A stretch of DNA of 39,957 nt from a virus. Location: positions 1 to 39,957 of the IMG/VR virus record IMGVR_UViG_3300028388_005781; one strand, given 5' to 3'. This document shows positions 7,796 to 14,954 of this stretch, in pieces. The translations under genes and the position numbers were made by a program. Within the stretch, counting starts at the first letter, position 1. Every line of letters begins with the position of its first letter. Below the pieces are notes generated by a model. That model did not search any database. It saw nothing but the letters and a program-made list of their open reading frames with translations, and was not told the DNA's origin.

Positions 7796-7809
7796 CCGTT
7801 ACGTAACGG
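7796..7809. promoter_or_regulatory. Perfect 14-bp palindrome, candidate operator
   Basis: CCGTTACGTAACGG is an exact palindrome in the gap between 7785 and the ParB-like gene, 35 bases before the -35 box. As RNA it would be a hairpin without a U tract, so it is a poor terminator. Position and perfect symmetry suggest a binding site for a dimeric DNA-binding protein. Confidence 0.4.
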
Positions 7810-7843
7810 AAGAGACCGCATGAAAACTTTTGGTTTTTCCGCC

Positions 7844-7872
7844 TTGCAAAAAATCAAATAGTTTGATATTAT
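7844..7872 (+). promoter_or_regulatory. Sigma70-type promoter upstream of ParB-like gene
   Basis: TTGCAA (7844-7849) and TATTAT (7867-7872) are separated by exactly 17 bases, each box one or two bases from consensus. The predicted start of transcription is about 7879. That would leave the upstream ATG 7882 almost leaderless and favours the GTG at 7945 as the start of the next gene. Confidence 0.65.
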
Positions 7873-7944
7873 ATTGTTAGTATGTGTCATGGTCGCGATA
7901 AGCTTCACATGACTTTTTTGTATTTCAACAAAAAGGAATATTGT

Positions 7945-8592
7945 GTGGAAATAAATTGGAAGAACTTTAAGTTCAAAATTGAGCCTGACGCGTGGATGCC
8001 AATTGAAGAATTGATTACTTGTTTTCATCCGGATAACACGCAAACGCGGGATAGCTATGAAGAAGCAGCTATAGACGAAAGCCTTATGGATTATGGTTTT
8101 GTTGGGGAACCAATAGTATTTAATCCTTGGAATCGTAAAATTGTAAGCGGTCATGGCAGGACGCAAAGAATGTGGAATTTGGGCTATCGGGAAAAATTAC
8201 CGGTAGTTTTTTTGCTTTTAGAATCAGAGCACGATCATAGATTTGCCATGATGCGTTTTAATCAAGCTCGCGGGCATCAAAATCCAGAAATGCAGGCACT
8301 AGAAATTCAATATTTTTTAGATAACTTGGATATTAATGCCGATAAAATACAAGTTTCCTTAGCAGCAGATGATAATATGTGGCAAAGTTTGATTCAAAAC
8401 GAGAATGAAGAAGACAGCGAGGAGAATGATATTGGAGATTTAGTGGGTAAAGCAAATCTTAAAACTATTAAGGCATCTGTTAGACCATTAGATTTTGATC
8501 GCTTTTGGTCATATATGGATTTTTTTGATGGAAATGAAGCTGATCAGTTTTCTCAGCTACTTGATACAATCGATATGCGTCATTATAGATAG
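7945..8592 (+). CDS. ParB/Srx-fold (ParB-like nuclease domain) protein
   Basis: The core MPIEELITCFHPDNTQ, a loop, FVGEPIVFNPWNRKIVSGHG, RTQRMWNLG and KLPVVFLLL follow the order of ParB N-terminal domains: a strand, 'GxxxPIVV', then the G-H-x-R box and the 'LG...VPVV' strand. Family members bind DNA, hydrolyse CTP, or act as nucleases; in phages such genes often stand near DNA methyltransferases. Start: GTG 7945 has AAAGGA seven bases upstream, while ATG 7882 and ATG 7909 have none. The product is 215 residues. The C-terminal half lacks an obvious helix-turn-helix, so this is not a full chromosome-partition ParB. It has its own promoter and a palindrome upstream. Confidence 0.8.
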   Translation: MEINWKNFKFKIEPDAWMPIEELITCFHPDNTQTRDSYEEAAIDESLMDYGFVGEPIVFNPWNRKIVSGHGRTQRMWNLGYREKLPVVFLLLESEHDHRFAMMRFNQARGHQNPEMQALEIQYFLDNLDINADKIQVSLAADDNMWQSLIQNENEEDSEENDIGDLVGKANLKTIKASVRPLDFDRFWSYMDFFDGNEADQFSQLLDTIDMRHYR

Positions 8593-8603
8593 GAGTGAGT
8601 ACA

Positions 8604-9026
8604 GTGCAAAATGACATGTCGGAAATCATGATTTTTTATCAATCTCCAGAAATTATGTTTCCAGAAAGCGATGTTCATGATGAGTGTTATCAGGTGGCGG
8701 TTTTGTATGGTGGGGTTAGTTCTGAAAAACTCACGGCTGACATATTGTGGAAATACATAAAAAAACATTTAAAAAAAGAAGTTGAATTGAGTGTTTTTGC
8801 TGCGCAAATGAGTAATTATCTTTTTGAAGAATATAAGCTTTATCGAGTGACTGTGACGGTAAGTCAAAAAAGTCCCGTTGGCTATTTTGAGGTCGAAAGT
8901 AAAACTGGATTTCCTATAAATTATACAGGGTGGTCATTCAATGAGAATATAACTTACATTCCCCCTCAGACTTCGCCAGATAATGATCCAGAAGATGGTT
9001 GGACATGGCTACCGTATACGGCTTAA
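8604..9026 (+). CDS. Hypothetical protein (140 aa), possible tunnelling-fold relative
   Basis: GTG 8604 is placed 8 bases behind AGGAG; the GTG at 8595 overlaps that ribosome binding site. The middle section, with TADILWKYIKKHLKKEVELS, a helix AAQMSNYLFEEYKLYRV and the strand TVTVSQ, has a strand-helix-strand order reminiscent of the T-fold enzymes (dihydroneopterin aldolase, QueD), and a QueD-like gene lies 550 bases downstream. I see no catalytic residues that prove it, so this stays a hypothesis. It ends with a proline-rich acidic tail. Confidence 0.5.
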   Translation: MQNDMSEIMIFYQSPEIMFPESDVHDECYQVAVLYGGVSSEKLTADILWKYIKKHLKKEVELSVFAAQMSNYLFEEYKLYRVTVTVSQKSPVGYFEVESKTGFPINYTGWSFNENITYIPPQTSPDNDPEDGWTWLPYTA

Positions 9027-9586
9027 ATATCGGTAAGTTCGTACAACAATATATTGAAAAAGAAGATCGTGTATTGGAAATAGGTACTGGATCTGGAAGA
9101 ATTACAAAATTATTATCCAAAAAGGCAGGATTTGTAGTAACTTGCGATTCGAATCCGTATTTAAAACCAGAGCTTTTGCGAGATTTGCCGCTGTCTGTTA
9201 TTTTTTTGCCGGTTTCGATATATGTAAACAATCAAGATGTTCCGCTTTTTTTAAATTTCAATCATACAAAAGCAAGCATTCTTGAAAATCCAGTTGATTT
9301 CAAAACAGTTTCTGATGCAGTATACACAACGGGATTAGATATTAGAACCGTTTTAGAAATATTTAGGATTAATTCTTTAGTCGTTGATGTATCTGGAAGC
9401 GAATTTGAGTTGGTGAATAGAGCAGTCGCTGTTAGTTCTTTAAAAAAAATGATTATTCAATGGTATCCGATCAGACCAGGTTTACGCATGATGAATGATC
9501 AGTTTTTGTTTCGCAATGGTTTTAAGGTAGATGATTTTTCAAAACAAAAGAACAGCTTAGAAATGAGTTATTATGTACGAAGTTAG
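9005..9586 (+). CDS. FkbM-like class I SAM-dependent methyltransferase
   Basis: From ATG 9005 (193 residues). The SAM-binding motif VLEIGTGSGRITKLL is at about residues 23-37; VVTCDSNP supplies the acidic ribose-binding residue; SLVVDVSGSEFELVNRAV matches the FkbM-family 'D-x-(E/S)-G-x-E' strand. FkbM-like enzymes usually methylate sugar hydroxyls or related small molecules. The substrate is not readable, but the virus also carries several glycosyltransferases, so O-methylation of a virion or surface glycan is a reasonable guess. The gene overlaps its neighbours on both sides (by 22 and 14 bases). Confidence 0.75.
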   Translation: MATVYGLNIGKFVQQYIEKEDRVLEIGTGSGRITKLLSKKAGFVVTCDSNPYLKPELLRDLPLSVIFLPVSIYVNNQDVPLFLNFNHTKASILENPVDFKTVSDAVYTTGLDIRTVLEIFRINSLVVDVSGSEFELVNRAVAVSSLKKMIIQWYPIRPGLRMMNDQFLFRNGFKVDDFSKQKNSLEMSYYVRS

Positions 9587-9923
9587 TATTTGTTCAGAAT
9601 TTGATTCGAGTCATTTTTTGCTTGATTTGCCGGATGATCATCCGTGCAAAGGCGTTCATTGGCATCATTATGTTCTGGAAGTTTTTTTACGCAATAAAGA
9701 ATTGGATAAAAGTGGATTTCTTGCTGATCAAAAGCAAATAGATTTATTAAATGCTTTTACAAGTGAAATGTTTGATAAAAAATTTATTAATGACAAGGTT
9801 AAAATTGTTCCGACGTTAGAAAATTTAACCAGGTTTTTTTACAAATGGGCTTTGACTGTGTGGAAAGATACATGTCGTGTTCGTTTGTCGGATGAAAATA
9901 AAAGTGTAAGTTATTGGGAGTAA
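9573..9923 (+). CDS. QueD-like / 6-pyruvoyl-tetrahydropterin synthase family protein
   Basis: 116 residues, the normal size for the T-fold subunit. The N-terminal FDSSH (zinc-binding His at residue 13), the CKGVHWHHY box (Cys nucleophile followed by two zinc-binding His, like C-x3-H-G-H of the family), LDKSGFLAD and PTLENLTRFF correspond in order to the QueD motifs. The terminal SDENKSVSYWE replaces the usual glutamate-containing ETP motif. QueD makes 6-carboxytetrahydropterin in 7-deazaguanine (queuosine, preQ0) synthesis, and phages use the same route to modify DNA. No QueC, QueE or DNA transglycosylase is in view, so the pathway would need host enzymes or genes outside the window. Confidence 0.8.
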   Translation: MYEVSICSEFDSSHFLLDLPDDHPCKGVHWHHYVLEVFLRNKELDKSGFLADQKQIDLLNAFTSEMFDKKFINDKVKIVPTLENLTRFFYKWALTVWKDTCRVRLSDENKSVSYWE

Positions 9924-9924
9924 C

Positions 9925-10632
9925 ATGGCAGATCTAGCCTTGACAAGCTTTGCGCGTGATTGGGATGAATATGATCCTTTATTGCCCGCTCCTGATGAGT
10001 ATAGAGTTGCGAATCAAGCCTTGAAAGATTACGCTTTGATGGGGCCACATCGAAGTTTTTCTCGTCTTGCTCGGCAATATCACGAAATGGCACGAGATGA
10101 AACTAGCAAGTATAAACCGCCTACTACCGATCAAAGAAAACTTTCGGCATGGTCAAAGAAATATGATTGGCCCGCTAGAATTGAGCGTTGGGAGCAACTG
10201 GAATTAGAGTATGACTTAAAGCGATGGAGGGACAGGCGAAACGAGTTTAGGACGCGTCAATGGGAGTTAGCAGAAGAAATCAGGAAAAAAATCACTGATA
10301 TGCTTAAGTTTCCGTTGGCTCGCACCATACGAGAAGACGATGGCAAAACCATTATTGTTCTTCCGGCTGAATGGAAATTACCTGATGTTGCAAGGCTTGC
10401 TAAAACTTATCAAGATTTAGCCGATTTGGCAACTAGCAACGGAAAACAAGCCGAAAAAGAACCACAAAACATTGTGCATTGGACACCAGAACAGTGGAAG
10501 AGCGAACAAACAAAACAGCGTAATTTAGCGGAAGAGACTTTAAACTTATTCAATGATGCTGATGTTATTGATGGCGAAACTAGTGAAGTTGAAGTCGTGA
10601 AACCGAGAGTGATTGAAGAAAGTGAAGTTTAA
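9925..10632 (+). CDS. Terminase small subunit
   Basis: 235 residues, located directly before the large subunit and overlapping it by 20 bases. The N-terminal half shows the HTH-like phrase RSFSRLARQYHEMA, followed by LSAWSKKYDWPARIERWEQ, which is the characteristic sequence around the recognition helix of many phage small terminases. A long charged helical region (residues 95-130) would be the oligomerisation domain, and the C-terminal part is acidic and probably disordered. It recognises the packaging start on viral DNA and loads the large subunit. Confidence 0.8.
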   Translation: MADLALTSFARDWDEYDPLLPAPDEYRVANQALKDYALMGPHRSFSRLARQYHEMARDETSKYKPPTTDQRKLSAWSKKYDWPARIERWEQLELEYDLKRWRDRRNEFRTRQWELAEEIRKKITDMLKFPLARTIREDDGKTIIVLPAEWKLPDVARLAKTYQDLADLATSNGKQAEKEPQNIVHWTPEQWKSEQTKQRNLAEETLNLFNDADVIDGETSEVEVVKPRVIEESEV

Positions 10633-12094
10633 TACTTATCGTGCCCAATTTTTGGTTGATTATTTGGATTTACCTAATGCGAGCGGTGTGGCTGACGCTA
10701 GGTGGGAGTTTTTTCAGTTAAATCATTTAAACGATGATTCCGTATTTCGTATTGAAATGAAAAGCAGACAGATTGCCTGGAGTTGGGTTGTCAGCGCCGA
10801 GGCTGTTGCGGACGCAATTTTAGATAAAAGGGATACAATTATTGTTTCGATTAATCAAGATGAGGCAATGGAGAAAATTCGGTATGCGTCGCAAGTCATA
10901 GACAGCTTGCCGTTAAAAGTCAGACCAGAAATTGTGAGTGAAAGTAAAACGGGGATTGAGTTAGCAAACGGTGCAAGAATTAGGTCATTGCCAGCAAGAC
11001 CTCCGCGTGGTCGAGCCCGGAGTAATTTAGTTCTTGATGAGTTTGCACACGTTAGAAACGATAGGATTATTTATCAAGCTGCTATTCCAATTGTTTCTAA
11101 AGGCGGAAGAATCAGAATAGGCAGTAGCCCCATGGGGGCTTCCGGTATGTTTTACGATATTTTTACTCAGCAAACAAGACGATATCCAAATTACAAAAGG
11201 CAAAAAACGCCGTGGTGGTACACGTATGCATTTACAGAAAATTTGCCTGAAGCCATAAAACTTGCAGACAATCTTTCTACAGCAGATCGAGTGGAAAAAT
11301 TTGGGTCAAAGCGTCTTCAAGAAGTTTATGAAGCGATGCTACTTGACGATTTCAGACAAGAATACGAAACGGAAGTCGTAGATGAAAACAGGGCATGGAT
11401 TACGTGGGATGAAATTAGAAATGTGCAAGACGAAAATTTAATGTTTTGGCATGTTAGTGGTGTTGACAGTAATATTGACAAAGCGCTTTCAGTCATTTCT
11501 ACTGTGGCTGATGCATCCAGATCTGGAAAAATTGAAAAAAGATTTGTCGTCGGTGTTGACATCGGTCGGCAAAAGAACGCGACTGAAATTTTTGTTTCCG
11601 GTATGGCGGCTGGTAGGAATCAAGTTGTGTTGCGCTTGGCTATTAGCATGACGAGATGCGATTTCGCTAGTCAAGAAACTGTGTTGATGCGACTTATGGA
11701 ACTGTTACCTGTTACGCAAATGAATATTGACAGAACGGGACTGGGGATGAATCTTGCTGAAAACATGGAGTTGCGATGGCCTTCAAAAATAGAGGGCGTT
11801 GATTTTACGAATGCGGCAAAAAAGGAATGGGCCACCAATGTAAAAATGGCAATGAATCAAAAATTGGTGATCATTCCGGTTTGGCGAGATTTTGCTTATC
11901 AAATTCATAGTATTAAAAGAAAAGTAACACAAGCAAAAAATCTAATATTTGACACGGAAGCTAGCGAATTGCATCATGCCGACATGTTTTGGGCGTGGTC
12001 CATTGGGGTAACTCTCGGTATTTCTAAACCGGAAAAACGGAGAATACCAATTGTTAGTAGAAGTGCTAGATCTAATTGGGCTGCTGTTGCCTAG
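10613..12094 (+). CDS. Terminase large subunit (ATPase-nuclease)
   Basis: 493 residues from TTG 10613; GTG 10622 is an equal alternative. The ATPase half has a degenerate Walker A, MKSRQIAWSW, of the kind used by Mu-like and related terminases, and Walker B LVLDEFAHV followed by the GSSPMG coupling motif. The C-terminal RNase H-type nuclease is shown by VVGVDIGRQKN, the middle acidic stretch DRTGLG and the closing HHADMFWAW Asp. It drives DNA into the procapsid and cuts concatemers. The small subunit lies upstream and portal follows 9 bases downstream. Confidence 0.95.
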   Translation: MKKVKFNTYRAQFLVDYLDLPNASGVADARWEFFQLNHLNDDSVFRIEMKSRQIAWSWVVSAEAVADAILDKRDTIIVSINQDEAMEKIRYASQVIDSLPLKVRPEIVSESKTGIELANGARIRSLPARPPRGRARSNLVLDEFAHVRNDRIIYQAAIPIVSKGGRIRIGSSPMGASGMFYDIFTQQTRRYPNYKRQKTPWWYTYAFTENLPEAIKLADNLSTADRVEKFGSKRLQEVYEAMLLDDFRQEYETEVVDENRAWITWDEIRNVQDENLMFWHVSGVDSNIDKALSVISTVADASRSGKIEKRFVVGVDIGRQKNATEIFVSGMAAGRNQVVLRLAISMTRCDFASQETVLMRLMELLPVTQMNIDRTGLGMNLAENMELRWPSKIEGVDFTNAAKKEWATNVKMAMNQKLVIIPVWRDFAYQIHSIKRKVTQAKNLIFDTEASELHHADMFWAWSIGVTLGISKPEKRRIPIVSRSARSNWAAVA

Positions 12095-12103
12095 GAGTTT
12101 ATC

Positions 12104-13717
12104 ATGGCATGGTATGATTTTTTATTTCAAAGTAATTCGAAATTACAGTCTTCAAGAAGGGTGTCTCCTTCTTTGGGAGGACGTGCGTTAGCTGGGGGGC
12201 GTGTAAGCTTTGACACAGAAGAGGAAAGCTGGACTGCGTTCGGTAGTTTTTTTGCAGTAGAGGAGCCTGATGATCCAGAAACTAATTGGAGGACATATCA
12301 GTTAGATGCTAAAACTCTTAGCAGAATGGCTCCACACCGGTTAATCAAGTTGTTATCCGATTTAAGTCCTGAATTGAGTCGAGCGTTATTTGATTTTATT
12401 ACTTTGTGTGTTCCTGGTTGGAATATTAAAGTATTTTCCACTGACAGTGATGATATTGATGCTGAAGGACAAATGGTTGTCAATGAGTTTATGAGCTTGT
12501 TGACTGAACGATACGGATCGCTTCACGTGCCATTTTCCACTATGTTTTTGGGGCTGTTTACTCGTGGAGCACTATGTGCAGAATTAGTACTGAATGAAGA
12601 TATTACTGGAGCAATTGATCTTGCAACTCCGGACCCATACAGTATACGTTTTAGAAAAATAAGTGATCCTATGAGAAACGTTATTTATATTCCTGGGCAA
12701 TGGCAAGATGGAGAATGGATTAGCCTTGATAGACCAACGTTTAGATACATACCATTACATAAGTTTCCTGGATCTCCATTTGGCAGATCAATGGCTAGTC
12801 CTGCTTTATTCAGCGCGATTTTCGCATTAGCTTTGCTTCATGATGTAAGGCGCGTGATTGCCCAGCAAGGTTGGCCCAGAATTCATATTAGCGTGGATAT
12901 AGAGAAATTGGTTGAAGCGATGCCGAGTAGCGTCGGTGATGATGATGATACATTTTATGAATGGATTAATTCTGTTATAAGTGAAATTCAAACTGCGTAT
13001 TCATCGTTAGAACCAGAAGACGCTTATGTTACAAGTTCGGTAGTTAACCTGAATAATCCAATAGGCGCAATCGATGCTTCCAGTTTGGGGGCGTTTGATA
13101 GCATCATTTCTTCAATCGAGCGATTTTTGGTGAGGGCACTAAAAACAATGCCACTTTTAATGGCAATGAATGAGGGGGCGACTGAAACACATGCCAATCG
13201 TCAATGGGAAATTATGGCTACTGCTGTGAAAAATGCTCAACATTTGTTTGAGAACATGATGGAATATTTTCTTGAAATTGTGTTGCGCGTTAATGGTTTG
13301 CAGGGTCGAGTTGAATTCAAGTTGGCTCAGGTTCGAGCGATAGAAGAATTAAGGGATGCACAAACAGAAAGCCTAAAAATCCGAAACGCTTGGCAGAAGT
13401 ATTTGGCTGGTTGGATTACGATTGACCAAGCAAGTGAAGAGGTTACTGGTTCTAAGGCTGTTTTGGAGTCTCCCGTGGCATTGACAATGCCGCCAAGTGT
13501 TGGGTCTGATCCCATGGAGTTGCAATCTGAGCCAGGCAGCACAAAATCAAAAACAATTATCAACCGCAATATAGAAGGAAAAGGTGACCAGTTACCAATT
13601 GTTCCAATAGAAATTTCTTTTACTCCGGACGATTTGAACGGAACATATAAGAGGTGGGACGCAGCAATGGAAGATTATGAGAGATTGTGGGACGCTACTG
13701 TAATTGAAAAAAGGTAG
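12104..13717 (+). CDS. Portal protein
   Basis: 537 residues, ATG behind AGGAG, immediately after the large terminase. Typical portal phrases are RFRKISDP, FRYIPLHKFPGSPFGRS, and the long helix APALFSAIFALALLHDVRR-like stretch, followed by a clip and crown region with IERFLVRALKTMPLLMAMNEG and THANRQWEIM. The last ~80 residues (about 450-537) are low-complexity and acidic. The dodecameric ring is the channel for DNA and joins head to tail. Gene order supports the call as much as the sequence. Confidence 0.9.
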   Translation: MAWYDFLFQSNSKLQSSRRVSPSLGGRALAGGRVSFDTEEESWTAFGSFFAVEEPDDPETNWRTYQLDAKTLSRMAPHRLIKLLSDLSPELSRALFDFITLCVPGWNIKVFSTDSDDIDAEGQMVVNEFMSLLTERYGSLHVPFSTMFLGLFTRGALCAELVLNEDITGAIDLATPDPYSIRFRKISDPMRNVIYIPGQWQDGEWISLDRPTFRYIPLHKFPGSPFGRSMASPALFSAIFALALLHDVRRVIAQQGWPRIHISVDIEKLVEAMPSSVGDDDDTFYEWINSVISEIQTAYSSLEPEDAYVTSSVVNLNNPIGAIDASSLGAFDSIISSIERFLVRALKTMPLLMAMNEGATETHANRQWEIMATAVKNAQHLFENMMEYFLEIVLRVNGLQGRVEFKLAQVRAIEELRDAQTESLKIRNAWQKYLAGWITIDQASEEVTGSKAVLESPVALTMPPSVGSDPMELQSEPGSTKSKTIINRNIEGKGDQLPIVPIEISFTPDDLNGTYKRWDAAMEDYERLWDATVIEKR

Positions 13718-13723
13718 TGAATT

Positions 13724-14353
13724 ATGCGCTGGGGATACGATAAAGACAGGCATGTTTATATTAATTTAGATAGTGGAAAAGTAATCGGACCAGCGACTTT
13801 AATTGCTATGCGTGACCAATTCCTTATGAGCCAGCAAAAAGAGTTGCAAGATCTTGCTAATTTTTTAATAGAGGGAAGAACTCCTTTACCCAATTGGGTA
13901 ATGTTTAAAAGGCAAATATTAAAAGAAGTCTATTTGGCAGAATATATCATTGGTCGTGGCGGAAGACATGCAATGACGCAACGTGATTGGGGAATTATTG
14001 GAAACATGTTGCGTAAACAATATGAATATTTACAGCGATTTGCAGAAAGAATTAGAGACGATTTGGTAACTCCTAGACAAATCACGGCTGTTACTGGAAT
14101 GTACATTGATTCAGCACGTCATGCATTTGAACGGGCTAGAACTGAAGAGCTTGGAATGCCCGTGTTGCCAGCATATCCAGGAGATGGTGGAACTAAATGC
14201 TTGACGCGTTGCCAGTGTCATTGGATGATAGAAGAAACAGAAACAGAGTGGAATTGTTATTGGATTGTTGATGTCGCGGCCGAAAGTTGTCCGGATTGTA
14301 TTCAAAGGGGTGCTACATGGTCTCCATTAGTGATACCGAAGATGACGGCTTGA
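13724..14353 (+). CDS. MuF-like minor capsid / head morphogenesis protein
   Basis: 209 residues right after portal. The N-terminus has long amphipathic helices, and the C-terminus carries the metal-type cysteine pattern of the Mu gpF family: TKCLTRCQCHW, then ESCPDCI and GATWSPL. Such proteins join the portal inside the procapsid and may be injected with the DNA. The usual N-terminal portal-binding segment is present only in short form. The next gene begins inside the last 37 bases of this one. Confidence 0.75.
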   Translation: MRWGYDKDRHVYINLDSGKVIGPATLIAMRDQFLMSQQKELQDLANFLIEGRTPLPNWVMFKRQILKEVYLAEYIIGRGGRHAMTQRDWGIIGNMLRKQYEYLQRFAERIRDDLVTPRQITAVTGMYIDSARHAFERARTEELGMPVLPAYPGDGGTKCLTRCQCHWMIEETETEWNCYWIVDVAAESCPDCIQRGATWSPLVIPKMTA

Positions 14354-14553
14354 TAATCGGTGAACCTTGTTTAGATAATGCTGGGAATATTGGCACTGCA
14401 ATTTCGGACGTTTATGGTGTTTTCGAAATAAACGGAAAGAAAGTGTATCGTCCCGCTTTTCCAGTATCGGAAAAATTTGTGTCACGAAATAAAGACGCTG
14501 GTGATTATGTCAGAAGACAGCATAAATTCCGGAACGAATCAAAGCCAATATAA
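14317..14553 (+). CDS. Hypothetical protein (78 aa)
   Basis: Start ATG 14317 is set by AAAGGGG six bases upstream and lies within the end of the MuF-like gene. The product is acidic (ISDTEDDGLIIGE), has a VFEINGKKVYRPAFPVS beta hairpin and a basic tail. Not recognised. Position in the head gene cluster suggests a virion-assembly role, without direct evidence. Confidence 0.55.
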   Translation: MVSISDTEDDGLIIGEPCLDNAGNIGTAISDVYGVFEINGKKVYRPAFPVSEKFVSRNKDAGDYVRRQHKFRNESKPI

Positions 14554-14791
14554 AAATCATATCAGATATACGTCTCGATCTAACGATGGCGGACATATTT
14601 GGTATTTAAGAATTTCAGATCCAAATGCAGTAGTGTATCGTTGTTTGAATTGCGGTGCTGGAATTGGTGTAACAACGCATAGCACTCTGTATATCGGCGG
14701 GGCGAGATTTCGTAGCAGAATCAAGATTCGTTGTTGCGTCTGTGATAGTGAAAGAACATGGCGACCCAGCAACGAAAACGTCGGAATGTGA
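14507..14791 (+). CDS. Hypothetical zinc-ribbon protein (94 aa)
   Basis: ATG 14507 overlaps the previous gene by 47 bases. Two Cys pairs, CLNCG and CCVC, spaced about 30 residues apart, form a probable zinc ribbon. The rest is small and polar. Not recognised beyond the zinc-binding layout. Upstream TTG 14477 is possible but adds only a poorly supported extension. It is the last gene before the promoter at 14808. Confidence 0.55.
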   Translation: MSEDSINSGTNQSQYKNHIRYTSRSNDGGHIWYLRISDPNAVVYRCLNCGAGIGVTTHSTLYIGGARFRSRIKIRCCVCDSERTWRPSNENVGM

Positions 14792-14807
14792 CTTTTCTCT
14801 CAAATAC

Positions 14808-14836
14808 TTGACAATTGTAGAGGTTTTTGATATACT
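14808..14836 (+). promoter_or_regulatory. Near-consensus sigma70 promoter of the capsid operon region
   Basis: TTGACA (14808-14813), a 17-base spacer and TATACT (14831-14836). This is the best promoter in the window: perfect -35, one mismatch in the -10. Transcription would begin at about 14843, within the gap that precedes the protease-scaffold gene. Confidence 0.85.
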
Positions 14837-14842
14837 TTTTAA

Positions 14843-14937
14843 GTACTCATAAAATCAGATAAAATGCGGCAGCCGCTAAGCGGCTCCAATTTTAATCGGT
14901 TTGAGCGCCCGATTGTTTTCGAACAATCGGGTTTTTT
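14843..14937 (+). ncRNA. Candidate short terminated RNA (about 95 nt)
   Basis: A predicted transcript from the promoter at 14808-14836 meets a strong intrinsic terminator at 14908-14937 before any gene. It contains a first hairpin at 14871-14885 (AGCCGCT-A-AGCGGCT) and the terminator stem itself. No start codon with a ribosome binding site is seen inside. It could be a small regulatory RNA or a leader in which readthrough controls the capsid operon. I found no cloverleaf, so it is not a tRNA. Confidence 0.55.
14908..14937 (+). terminator. Strong intrinsic terminator
   Basis: A 10-bp perfect stem CCCGATTGTT / AACAATCGGG closes a TTCG loop and is followed by TTTTTT. It lies between the promoter at 14808 and the ATG at 14955, with the ribosome binding site AAGGA right behind the T run. 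Confidence 0.9.
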
Positions 14938-14954
14938 ATTTAAGGACATAAATC

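Noticed and set aside
10613-12094. Degenerate Walker A (RQIAWSW) as a sign of an inactive terminase
   Set aside because: Terminases of this type often lack the classic GKT loop, and Walker B and nuclease residues are intact.
14843-14910. Possible tRNA in the leader (a GGTTTGA word resembles a T loop)
   Set aside because: The 5-bp stem needed around it does not pair and no acceptor or anticodon arm can be drawn.
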